A DNA stretch of 7,626 nt from Promethearchaeota archaeon. GTDB taxonomy: Archaea > Asgardarchaeota > Lokiarchaeia > Sigynarchaeales > SOKP01. The stretch covers positions 1-7,626 of the forward strand of contig JAUXAJ010000248.1 in the NCBI GenBank assembly GCA_030620005.1. Reading direction: 5' to 3'. A program made the position numbers and the translations under genes. The notes under the pieces are model-generated. The model ran no database searches, was not told where the DNA came from, and saw only the letters and a list, made by a program, of their open reading frames with translations. This document shows, in pieces, positions 1 through 5,508 of this stretch. Position 1 is the first letter of the stretch. Each line of letters starts with the position of its first letter.

Positions 1-369
1 AAAGCGAAAATAGGGGAAGTATCGCACCATACTTTTGCGTATCATTGGGCGAGAATAATTGAAGGCGTTGAAGCGATCGAATTAGTCGCACAATTGCTCG
101 AAGATCCTGACATTGTCAATCCTGACTGCAAAACATTAGATATCGAGCCAAGAGAAGGTAGTGGTGTTGGCGTGACAGAAGCACCAAGAGGCTTGCTATT
201 ATACAACATCTGGTCGGATGATCAAGGTATTTGTAAAAAATTAAACCTTTTAGTTGCGACCAACCATAACATTGCTGGAATCGAAAAGTCGTTAATGCAC
301 GTGGCCAAGCAAGTGTTTGAAGATAAGGCTTTAGAAGGAATAAAATTACCAGATCCATGGATCAAATAG
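1..369 (+). CDS. vhuA: F420-non-reducing [NiFe] hydrogenase large subunit, C-terminal part (VhuA/MvhA type), 5' end outside window
   Basis: The frame is open from base 1 and ends at TAG 367-369, giving 122 visible residues of a group 3 [NiFe] hydrogenase large subunit, the H2-activating subunit of the cytoplasmic Mvh/Vhu complex. Recognisable segments are HTFAYHWARIIEG (residues 10-22 of the visible part), then GVGVTEAPRG and LLVATNHNIAGIEKSL, which match the conserved C-terminal third (G-V-G-x-x-E-A-P-R-G, then L-x-V-A-T). The N-terminal L1 CxxC lies upstream of the window. The terminal DPCxxCxxH nickel-ligand motif is absent: the protein stops at DPWIK, and the motif is encoded by the separate vhuU 51 bases downstream. 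That split is known from the selenocysteine-containing Vhu enzyme of Methanococcus. An internal ATG at 94 gives only a truncated product and is not the real start. The assignment is firm; VhuA rather than MvhA rests on the split. Confidence 0.92.
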   Translation, partial: KAKIGEVSHHTFAYHWARIIEGVEAIELVAQLLEDPDIVNPDCKTLDIEPREGSGVGVTEAPRGLLLYNIWSDDQGICKKLNLLVATNHNIAGIEKSLMHVAKQVFEDKALEGIKLPDPWIK

Positions 370-420
370 ACATAATGGAAATTCTATAATCAAAAATAAA
401 TTAAAAGAGTGAACAAAAAA

Positions 421-570
421 ATGAGTGATGTACCAGAAGGAGTAGTAAATATCTTGGAAATGATAGTCCGCTGTTTTGATTGCTGACTATCGTGCGCTGC
501 CCATATCACTGTTGTGAATGAGGAAGGCAAAGAGATTTACTCTCGCAAGTTGAATGTTGGTTTAGGATGA
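421..570 (+). CDS. vhuU: Selenocysteine-containing hydrogenase subunit VhuU (UGA at 484-486 read as Sec)
   Basis: This gene of 49 codons plus a TGA stop (568-570) is normally missed because of an in-frame TGA at codon 22. Read as selenocysteine (U), the core is LEMIVRCFDCULSCAAH (residues 12-28), which aligns with the end of [NiFe] large subunits (EMVVRAYDPCLSCATH-like). U22 and C25 are then the two terminal nickel ligands that VhuA lacks. Residues 29-49 after H28 resemble the C-terminal extension that the maturation endopeptidase removes; cleavage after H28 is inferred. The start ATG is preceded by GAGTGA at 407-412 with 8-base spacing. The gene lies between vhuA and hdrC, and a SECIS-like hairpin follows at once. 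Oddities: the motif reads D-C-U where the usual form is D-P-C, and the terminator is itself UGA. The alternative is a pseudogene with a premature stop, but the intact frame and motif on both sides of the UGA argue against it. Confidence 0.87.
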
Positions 571-629
571 AATATCCAATAAAAATTATAGATTGGATAT
601 GACTGCCCTTGCACGGGTTAAAACCAACA
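555..629 (+). promoter_or_regulatory. SECIS-like element for vhuU with eukaryotic-type AUGA/GA core
   Basis: This RNA element should recruit the selenocysteine insertion machinery to the UGA at 484. A perfect 9-bp basal stem pairs TGTTGGTTT (555-563) with AAACCAACA (621-629). A perfect 9-bp upper stem pairs ATATCCAAT (572-580) with ATTGGATAT (592-600). The 11-base apical loop (581-591) opens with five A. At the base of the upper stem lie ATGA (567-570) on the 5' side and GA (601-602) on the 3' side, as in the non-Watson-Crick quartet of eukaryotic SECIS elements. The same stretch also contains GAA (569-571), the archaeal hallmark. Less typical are the extra A571 and a long 3' internal strand (603-620) that could form AGG 564-566/CCT 607-609 or a small CCC/GGG hairpin (606-608/615-617). 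The basal stem lies inside the vhuU coding end and the ATGA contains its stop codon. The fold was worked out by eye, not computed. Confidence 0.75.
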
Positions 630-679
630 AGTATGAATGAGATATGAAATAAAAAAATAAAAAAAAAATGTGAGAAAAA

Positions 680-1186
680 TTGTCGATAGATTTTGAATTT
701 AGGAAACAAGTTATGGATAACCACATTGGATCTGAAGCCATTAAATATTGCTATCAATGTAGTAGATGCACTGATTATTGTCCTGTATCTGCTGTCACGA
801 TTGATTTTTATTCCACTGGAGGCTATAATCCAAGGGCTAATATTTTGAAAGCGCTTCTGGGTTATAAAGATGCGATTTTTTCAGCCGATCCACTGGCTAT
901 TTGGGGTTGTACCGTATGTGATACATGCGACGAGGTGTGTCCACAGAACATTGAGCTGACTGAAATCTTTAGTTTCTTGAAAAATGAGAGTACCGCACAG
1001 GGAAAAGCTCCTGACTTTATTTATGCTCAAGCTAAAGCAATCTTTGATAGCGCTAAAGCAATTCCATCTCAGACAGCCATAGAGCGAAGAAGAGAACAGC
1101 TAGGATTACCCGCTGTAGTTGCTCCGGATATTAATGAAGTTCAAACAATATTAAAAAATTTAGGTGCTGATAAAAAAATAAAATAA
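680..1186 (+). CDS. hdrC: Heterodisulfide reductase subunit C (HdrC), two [4Fe-4S] clusters
   Basis: This 168-residue ferredoxin-like subunit passes electrons between HdrA and HdrB in cytoplasmic heterodisulfide reductase. Two classic cluster motifs are visible: C24-x2-C27-x2-C30-x3-C34-P and C77-x2-C80-x2-C83-x3-C87-P. Between them lies the GGYNPRANILKALLG segment typical of HdrC. The C-terminal part (about 100-168) is helical and ends lysine-rich. The start chosen is TTG 680, with GTGAG (670-674) five bases upstream. An in-frame ATG at 668 is followed directly by TGA, and ATG 712 would cut into the conserved N-terminus. The gene is 109 bases after vhuU, a gap largely taken by the SECIS candidate, and 15 bases before hdrB, so co-transcription is likely. 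Length is close to the usual 170-200 residues. Confidence 0.92.
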   Translation: MSIDFEFRKQVMDNHIGSEAIKYCYQCSRCTDYCPVSAVTIDFYSTGGYNPRANILKALLGYKDAIFSADPLAIWGCTVCDTCDEVCPQNIELTEIFSFLKNESTAQGKAPDFIYAQAKAIFDSAKAIPSQTAIERRREQLGLPAVVAPDINEVQTILKNLGADKKIK

Positions 1187-1201
1187 TCTGAGGAATGAAA
1201 A

Positions 1202-2074
1202 ATGACAGAGTATAAAATGTTTGAAGGTTGTACGATTGGAAACAGGATTCCATTTATAGAAGCGGCTTCAAGGAAAGTTTTAGACAAGATTGGAGTTCAA
1301 ACTTCGCAAGCTGCCTTTTCGTGCTGTCCAGATCCCACTGGAATGAAAAGTTTTGATAATAATTCGTGGTTAGTACTCGGCGCTCGTAATTTATGTTTGG
1401 CTGAATCTGAAGGAAAAGACATTCTATCCCTATGTAATGGTTGCGCTAATACACTTAGAGGCGTGGGTCATCAATTAAAACACGATTCTTTAAAAAAGGA
1501 TAAAGTAAATGCCGAGTTAGCAAAGATTGGCAAGGAATTTAAAGGTTCAATTGATGTAAAGCACTTTGTAGATATTATTAAGGATAAACTGGACGCGGTT
1601 AAAGGGGCTATAACAAAACAACTAGACGGTTTAAAAGTTGCGTGCCATCCTGGTTGCCATTACATGCGACCGGCTGAATGGATGGAATCTGACGATCCAA
1701 TGCGACCAAAAAACTTAAAGGAAATTGTTGCTGTAACCGGTGCCACCGTTGCTGAATACGATGAATTAGCCTTATGTTGTGGTTCCGCAGTAACAAACGC
1801 GTACGAGGAACACGGGCTTGCTAATCTTAAGAAAAAAATGGATAGTATTGCAAAATCAGGAGCAGATGTGATTTGTGTAAACTGCCCAGCATGCTTCCAG
1901 CAATTTGACACGAAACAACGAGATCTTTCTAAAAAATACGAGAAAGAATATAACATACCAGTACTTTACTTAACAGAATTGTTAGCTTTGTCCATGGGTA
2001 TCAGTGCTGACGAAATTGGGTTGAAATTCCATAGAACACGATTAAAAGCAATTTTAGAAAAACACGGCTTGTAA
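1202..2074 (+). CDS. hdrB: Heterodisulfide reductase subunit B (HdrB), two CCG domains
   Basis: This 290-residue catalytic subunit of cytoplasmic heterodisulfide reductase normally carries two noncubane [4Fe-4S] clusters that cleave a CoM-S-S-CoB-type disulfide. The substrate in a non-methanogenic Asgard host is not known to me. Both cysteine-rich CCG domains are complete: C10-x30-C41-C42-x35-C78-x2-C81, and C152-x39-C192-C193-x34-C228-x2-C231. FEGCTIGNR at the N-terminus, HPGCHY and ALCCGSA are family signatures. The ATG follows TGAGGA (1189-1194) with 7-base spacing and only 15 bases separate it from hdrC. The length matches the family (about 290-300). A T-tract terminator follows. With vhuA/vhuU upstream it implies an electron-confurcating or -bifurcating hydrogenase-Hdr complex; HdrA is not in view. 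Confidence 0.95.
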   Translation: MTEYKMFEGCTIGNRIPFIEAASRKVLDKIGVQTSQAAFSCCPDPTGMKSFDNNSWLVLGARNLCLAESEGKDILSLCNGCANTLRGVGHQLKHDSLKKDKVNAELAKIGKEFKGSIDVKHFVDIIKDKLDAVKGAITKQLDGLKVACHPGCHYMRPAEWMESDDPMRPKNLKEIVAVTGATVAEYDELALCCGSAVTNAYEEHGLANLKKKMDSIAKSGADVICVNCPACFQQFDTKQRDLSKKYEKEYNIPVLYLTELLALSMGISADEIGLKFHRTRLKAILEKHGL

Positions 2075-2090
2075 ACGAGTACAAATTTAA

Positions 2091-2101
2091 TTTTTTTTTT
2101 T
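2091..2101 (+). terminator. T-tract terminator after hdrB
   Basis: A run of 11 T begins 16 bases after the hdrB stop and is followed by further T-rich sequence to about 2130, including two tandem TTTACTAATTT-like copies (about 2103-2124). Archaeal RNA polymerase terminates at such tracts without a hairpin, so this probably ends the vhu-hdr transcript. Read-through into hypC cannot be excluded. Confidence 0.6.
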
Positions 2102-2227
2102 CTTTACTAATTTTTACTAATTTTATTCTTTAAATTAATTATTTTCACCTTTAAAATTTCAAGCAATAATTTTATTTAATATTACACATTTCTTGCCATA
2201 AGAATTTGATAAGTATAATGAATAATC

Positions 2228-2476
2228 ATGTGTCTTGCAATACCCGGAAAAATAATAGAAATCGACGCTGAAAATAAAACAGCTTTAGTAGATTTTGACG
2301 GCATTCAACAGAAAGTAATTATTGCCTTAATTCAAAATCCTGAAGTTGGTAAATATCTAATCATTCACGCGGGTTATGCCATTGAAATAATGAACGAGAA
2401 TGACGCATTAGAAGCAATCGAGCAATGGAAAGAAATTGCAGAAGATCAAGATTTAAACCTTACTGATGTAATTTAA
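2228..2476 (+). CDS. hypC: [NiFe]-hydrogenase maturation chaperone HypC
   Basis: This 82-residue HypC/HupF family protein opens with the diagnostic MCLAIPGKI. C2, exposed after removal of Met1, is the residue that carries the Fe(CN)2CO precursor between HypD and the apo large subunit. A small beta-barrel with VDFDGIQQKV (about 21-30) and VGKYLIIHAGYAIEIM (about 40-55) fits the family, as does the length. The C-terminus (about 60-82) is acidic. The gene stands 153 bases after hdrB beyond a T-tract. An AT-rich stretch near 2171-2184 (TTTATTTAATATTA) may be its TATA region. No clear ribosome binding site precedes the ATG. It converges with the membrane-protein gene on the other strand (46-base gap). 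Its likely client is the VhuA-VhuU hydrogenase upstream. Confidence 0.93.
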   Translation: MCLAIPGKIIEIDAENKTALVDFDGIQQKVIIALIQNPEVGKYLIIHAGYAIEIMNENDALEAIEQWKEIAEDQDLNLTDVI

Positions 2477-2522
2477 TAGCTAATTTAATGTTTTCCTTAA
2501 ATTTATAAAATAAAATAATTAT

Positions 2523-3122
2523 TTATTTATCAGTTCCTCTAATTTTACTAATTATTAAACCAATTAGCGCTGCAAAAAAGAATAATATACCAATTATTAA
2601 GAAGCTAAATTTAATGGTAGCGCATAAAGCAACAACAAAAGGAATGTAAGGAAAAAACGATGTAGGGTTATTCAACATTACGAGTAAATTCATGTTTTCT
2701 ATTAAATCTAACACTCCCGCAACTATTGGGGTTAAGCTCAAAAAAATTCCAATTCTTTGGAATTTTCCTTTTAGTCTACGCGTTACCAATAAAATGCAAC
2801 CAAAAATAAATGGAGCATAGCCAAGAATAAATAAAAAGTCCCAATACACTCCTAATGCTTGTTGAATTATTATTTCTTCGCCCCAATCATTAAATATCAC
2901 GTGTATTTGTTCGGTTGTCCAAGCAAATTCAAAATCTAAAATCCCATAATCACTGTCTAACGCTGAAAGCGGTGCAAATATCAATTGATTAATTAGAATG
3001 AAGATCAAGAAACTTATTATTGTAATAATTGCAATGGCTTTATCTCCAGGAGATTCCTTCAATTTTTCTATAAACATTTCTATTTCACATTTCAAATTAT
3101 TGTAATAATATGCATTTATCAC
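2523..3122 (-). CDS. Four-helix integral membrane protein of unknown function
   Basis: This 199-residue protein has membrane segments at about 28-51, 93-113, 124-143 and 172-192, with a further hydrophobic stretch near 157-171. The loop after helix 1 carries LDFEFAWTTEQ and a tryptophan (W80), which should lie in one compartment. Helix 3 ends in the motif VLDLIENMNLL. From memory, D-x-x-E-N in the third helix and an acidic FEFAWT-like loop recur in a family of uncharacterised bacterial and archaeal membrane proteins; I cannot name it with confidence. The start is ambiguous: ATG 3122 has GTGAT five bases upstream, while an internal ATG (Met16, 3075-3077) has GTGAA and begins just before the hydrophilic KLKESPGDK. 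The gene lies 48 bases downstream of cooC on the same strand, so the two may be co-transcribed. No function is proposed. Confidence 0.8.
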   Translation of the reverse strand: MINAYYYNNLKCEIEMFIEKLKESPGDKAIAIITIISFLIFILINQLIFAPLSALDSDYGILDFEFAWTTEQIHVIFNDWGEEIIIQQALGVYWDFLFILGYAPFIFGCILLVTRRLKGKFQRIGIFLSLTPIVAGVLDLIENMNLLVMLNNPTSFFPYIPFVVALCATIKFSFLIIGILFFFAALIGLIISKIRGTDK

Positions 3123-3170
3123 GTAATATTTATTAAGAATTGCTTTTTAATTTCTAACGAATTAGGTACT

Positions 3171-3974
3171 TCATAAATCAAACAATTCAATTTTTAACTG
3201 CTTTAATTTTGAATAAAGACTTTTTATTGCCGCCATGCCTTTTGACTCTGGATCGTGATCTATAGGCGAAATACCAGCTAGATCTGCTTTACCGATTTCG
3301 GGATCGAATGGAATAATGTGATATAAAGGGACTTCCCATTCTTGTACTCTTTTATTCATGGTTTGAAGTTGGGAATCGTCAAAAATTTTGTTAGCTATTA
3401 AATAAATATTAATAACTCCTAATTTTTTTGATAATTGAATAATTTTAGAGCACAAATCTAAAGATTTCTGAGAAGGTTCGGTTATAACTAGCATTATGTC
3501 AATTCCTTTGGCTGTTCCTCTGCCTAAATGCTCCAATCCCGCTTCAAAATCCACGATGATAACTTCGTCTCGTTTAACAAATAAATTAAATAGTAATGTC
3601 CGAATTAACGCGTTTTCTGGACACAAACACCCCGTTAAAGGTTCTTCAATCGATCCTAAAACTAATAATTGCAAACCATCTGGTCCAGTAACTTTATACT
3701 TATCAGGGATGTCAGAAACTTTTGGATTGATGTTATACACGCCAGGACCAGCACCTTTAATAATCACTCGATCTTCAATCATTTTTTTCATTTCTGAAAT
3801 TGGCACTATTTTATCCTTAACTTCTTGACTAATACCTAAAGTATAACTCAAATTCATGGCAGAATCGTTATCAATGGCGAGAACCTTAAAGCCGTCTTTT
3901 GCAAAAAGCCTGGCTAAAGTACCTGCTATTAATGTTTTCCCTACTCCACCTTTACCAGATACAGCTATCTTTAT
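3171..3974 (-). CDS. cooC: CooC-type nickel-insertion ATPase (MinD/ParA-like), apparent AUA start codon
   Basis: This 267-residue P-loop ATPase of the CooC family uses ATP to mature the nickel centre of carbon monoxide dehydrogenase/acetyl-CoA synthase. Seen: deviant Walker A GKGGVGKT (7-14), VLAIDNDSAMNLSYTLG (31-47), the metal-binding C-x-C pair C116/C118 in GCLCPENALIR, and Walker B with VDFEAGLEHLGRGTA (about 141-155). C116/C118 match the Ni-binding Cys pair of Carboxydothermus CooC1 in spacing and context. The first ATG (3857) lies after the P-loop and cannot be the true start. Upstream there is no ATG, GTG or TTG before the in-frame stop at 3981-3983. The natural N-terminus M-K-I-A-V-S-G-K-G would be encoded from ATA at 3972-3974, behind AAGGTGA. 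So the start is AUA, or an ATG altered by mutation or sequence error. No CODH gene is in the window. Confidence 0.9.
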   Translation of the reverse strand: MKIAVSGKGGVGKTLIAGTLARLFAKDGFKVLAIDNDSAMNLSYTLGISQEVKDKIVPISEMKKMIEDRVIIKGAGPGVYNINPKVSDIPDKYKVTGPDGLQLLVLGSIEEPLTGCLCPENALIRTLLFNLFVKRDEVIIVDFEAGLEHLGRGTAKGIDIMLVITEPSQKSLDLCSKIIQLSKKLGVINIYLIANKIFDDSQLQTMNKRVQEWEVPLYHIIPFDPEIGKADLAGISPIDHDPESKGMAAIKSLYSKLKQLKIELFDL

Positions 3975-3980
3975 CTCTAT

Positions 3981-3987
3981 TCACCTT
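3981..3987 (-). promoter_or_regulatory. Ribosome binding site that decides the cooC start
   Basis: AAGGTGA on the - strand lies six bases before the ATA at 3972-3974, the ideal archaeal spacing. It supports translation starting at that ATA rather than at the internal ATG 3857, which would remove the P-loop. Confidence 0.7.
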
Positions 3988-4078
3988 AAGTTTGATAATA
4001 AAGCATAATTAAAAAAAATTTCGAAGAAGGTAGTGATCACACGGTTGAAAAGTTTTTAATACCCAACCTCTTTTTTTC

Positions 4079-4246
4079 TCAAGCAATAGCAATGGCAATC
4101 ATTGACGCAATGGAGACGCCAAGAAATAAAGGAACCGGATACCCCGGTATTGTTAGACCTAAATCGTACTCAAAAAGCACTTGGTTCTTGACCTTGCACT
4201 GGAAGGCAGACAAAACACCCGTAAGCGCGTCGTAAGTCTTGTTAAT
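4079..4246 (-). pseudogene. Relic: C-terminal end of a secreted, membrane-anchored protein
   Basis: A 55-codon open stretch ends at TGA 4079-4081 and is blocked upstream by TGA 4247-4249, with no start codon that would give a sensible protein. It reads YDALTGVLSAF (5-15), then VLFEYDLG (23-30), then IPGYP (33-37) and a membrane helix of about 20 residues ending in AIAIA. This arrangement (a TGVL strand, a short beta segment, I-P-G-Y-P, one helix) resembles, from memory, the C-terminal anchor of large Asgard surface proteins. Beyond the TGA the frame continues with EKKERLGI, just the basic tail expected after such a helix, so the stop looks like a late mutation (for example CGA to TGA). The rest of the protein is missing. 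It lies in the intergenic space between cooC and the CPBP gene. Its base composition is less AT-rich than its flanks, as expected of former coding DNA. Confidence 0.55.
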
Positions 4247-4302
4247 TCAGAAAGAACATAAAATGCTTCAGAGAAATTTTTACGAAAAATTAAAAATAAT
4301 TG

Positions 4303-4361
4303 ATTTAAAGCCGACTATAATCCTGATTATCCCATATCGATTTAAGTCGGAGCATTTAAAT
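4303..4361. repeat. Interrupted inverted repeat (hairpin) in the intergenic region
   Basis: ATTTAAA (4303-4309) pairs with TTTAAAT (4355-4361), and CCGACT (4311-4316) with AGTCGG (4345-4350), separated by an unequal bulge. A smaller inverted repeat, ATAATC (4317-4322)/GATTAT (4325-4330), sits inside the loop. It has no T-tract immediately after it and no recognised RNA family features. The rest of 4250-4480 shows no gene on either strand. It could be a regulatory hairpin, a small RNA or the scar of a lost element. Confidence 0.4.
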
Positions 4362-4487
4362 TCTACTTTTTTGTTCTAAAATCCATGTTTTGTCATTTTT
4401 CGGTTAATTCTCGAAATTCAAAAATATCCTCAATTAAAGACCTATAATTTTTAATAAAAGACTATTTTCTTATTTATTTATTAATTA

Positions 4488-4498
4488 TTTATATAAAA
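4488..4498 (+). promoter_or_regulatory. TATA box for the CPBP protease gene
   Basis: TTTATATAAAA is a close match to the archaeal TATA consensus. It would place transcription start near 4521, leaving a leader of about 24 bases with GTGAT (4533-4537) before the ATG at 4545. Confidence 0.5.
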
Positions 4499-4544
4499 AA
4501 TAGAAACTTATAATGTAAATCGAAATTAAGCAAGTGATATCGGA

Positions 4545-5423
4545 ATGGTTAAAGGATGGTCTATCTTAGAAGTATTAGTTGTTTATGTTTTGGGATTCAT
4601 AATTGGTCGTTTTTTAATGTCTTTTTTTGCCGATTTCATGGAAATGGAGAGGCTCTTGCTTGGATTTAATTACATCTTTCCTATTTTGTTTTACTTTTTT
4701 CCCGTTTTAATAATACTTGGAGCAAAAAGAAGCTTCAAGTCTTACGGATACACCAAAGAAAAAGGTGAATTTAATGTGGATGTTGGAATGTCTCTTTTTT
4801 TATATGCCACCATTCCATTCCTTTTCGGATTCATGGTGATATCTTTCCTTGGTTTCGGGCTATTTGATCCATTAGGCGCCATAATAATTACGGGATTTAC
4901 GATCGTCGCCTTGATTTTCGTCTTAAAGGCATTAAAAAAAAGAAGTATAGACGAGGAGATTGAAAAAAGTAAGACGAGGGCTAATTTTATATTGATGATT
5001 ATACTACTACTTGTTCCCTTGCTTCTTGGTCTTGTTTTTAATAGCTTTTCAATGAATCTTATCTCATTAGTGCTGTGGCAGTTTTTCATATCGGGATTTG
5101 GGGAAGAATTCAAGTACCGGGGGTACTACCAATCCACGATTAACAACGAGTTCGGTCGACCTTATTCGCTCGCGGGAATCGAATTTGGTCCAGGCTTGAT
5201 CATCGCATCGATATTGTTTGCCGTATCACACGCTTTAAATCCATTTAATCCTTTTACTGGAAGTTATCAAATCGAAATTTGGTGGGGCACTTTTACATTC
5301 ATAACGGGATTTACATTTGGGTTGATTCGGGAAAAAACAGAAAGCATCGTTGCTGCAGGGATTTATCACGGGCTCCCTGATGCAGTAGGGGAGGGGATAG
5401 CATTTGTCTTTGGATGGTTGTAA
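4545..5423 (+). CDS. CPBP-family (CAAX protease/bacteriocin-processing, Abi-type) intramembrane metalloprotease
   Basis: This 292-residue protein has about seven to eight membrane segments, among them 7-28, 43-60, 83-104, 109-130, 147-166 and 170-184. The catalytic part at the C-terminal end has all the family motifs. Motif 1 is E187-E188-x3-R192 (GEEFKYRG). Motif 2 is F225-x3-H229 (FAVSH). Motif 3 is H275 in YHGLPD, with D279 four residues on. Glu and His residues of this kind form the metalloprotease site in Rce1-like enzymes, so it should be active; its substrate is unknown. A basic cytoplasmic loop (KKRSIDEEIEKSKTR, 131-145) separates the N- and C-terminal halves. The start ATG has GTGAT upstream and a TATA box at 4488. 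The second half of the gene is richer in G+C than its surroundings. The gene stands alone and ends facing a truncated toxin gene. Confidence 0.9.
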   Translation: MVKGWSILEVLVVYVLGFIIGRFLMSFFADFMEMERLLLGFNYIFPILFYFFPVLIILGAKRSFKSYGYTKEKGEFNVDVGMSLFLYATIPFLFGFMVISFLGFGLFDPLGAIIITGFTIVALIFVLKALKKRSIDEEIEKSKTRANFILMIILLLVPLLLGLVFNSFSMNLISLVLWQFFISGFGEEFKYRGYYQSTINNEFGRPYSLAGIEFGPGLIIASILFAVSHALNPFNPFTGSYQIEIWWGTFTFITGFTFGLIREKTESIVAAGIYHGLPDAVGEGIAFVFGWL

Positions 5424-5430
5424 TTTCAAG

Positions 5431-5508
5431 ATGAATCGATGTTTCTGATAAATAATTATAAATGTTTCTTAACTGTCGATTTGCTTTTTCTGAGATTCTA
5501 ATCTCCAT
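5431..5508 (-). pseudogene. N-terminal remnant of a RelE/ParE-type toxin
   Basis: The frame from ATG 5506-5508 begins MEIRISEKANRQLRNIYNYL, the usual opening of RelE/ParE-superfamily toxins (basic first strand, S-E-K-A, then a Q-L-x-x-I-Y helix). The similarity stops after about 24-26 residues. The frame runs on to 5311, but that part is only the complement of the CPBP gene and looks nothing like a toxin. The start overlaps the end of the antitoxin gene by 40 bases, the arrangement of an intact toxin-antitoxin pair. The body with the catalytic and C-terminal strands is missing, so the product should be inactive. Loss coincides with the edge of the CPBP gene. Confidence 0.65.

Noticed and set aside
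572..600. Upper stem-loop as a stand-alone transcription terminator after vhuU
   Set aside because: No T-tract follows, it lies inside a larger paired structure with an AUGA/GA core, and hdrC appears to belong to the same transcript.
668..680. ATG-TGA upstream of hdrC read as a second Sec codon (M-U-E-K-L...)
   Set aside because: TTG 680 has GTGAG at ideal spacing, HdrC needs no Sec there, and no homology extends into those codons.
506..757. Long open frame on the - strand across vhuU and the start of hdrC
   Set aside because: It is antisense to vhuU, the SECIS candidate and hdrC and shows no protein-like features.
1608..1956. Two open frames on the - strand inside hdrB
   Set aside because: They are complements of the conserved second CCG domain of HdrB, with no independent support.
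3496..3828. Open frame on the + strand within cooC
   Set aside because: It is antisense to conserved CooC motifs and has no ribosome binding site or homology.
4033..4040. GTGATCAC palindrome upstream of cooC as an operator
   Set aside because: It is a single 8-bp palindrome with no second copy or known regulator; chance is a sufficient explanation.
4079..4081. TGA at the end of the secreted-protein relic read as selenocysteine
   Set aside because: It lies after a membrane helix where Sec would have no role, the frame has no start codon, and no SECIS-like structure was found next to it.
4742..5113. Open frame on the - strand within the CPBP gene
   Set aside because: It is the complement of the membrane helices and has proline/serine-rich shadow composition.
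4501..5460. AGAAAC/ATAAT-like inverted similarity on either side of the CPBP gene as terminal repeats of a mobile element
   Set aside because: The match is short, imperfect and AT-rich; there is no transposase and no target duplication.
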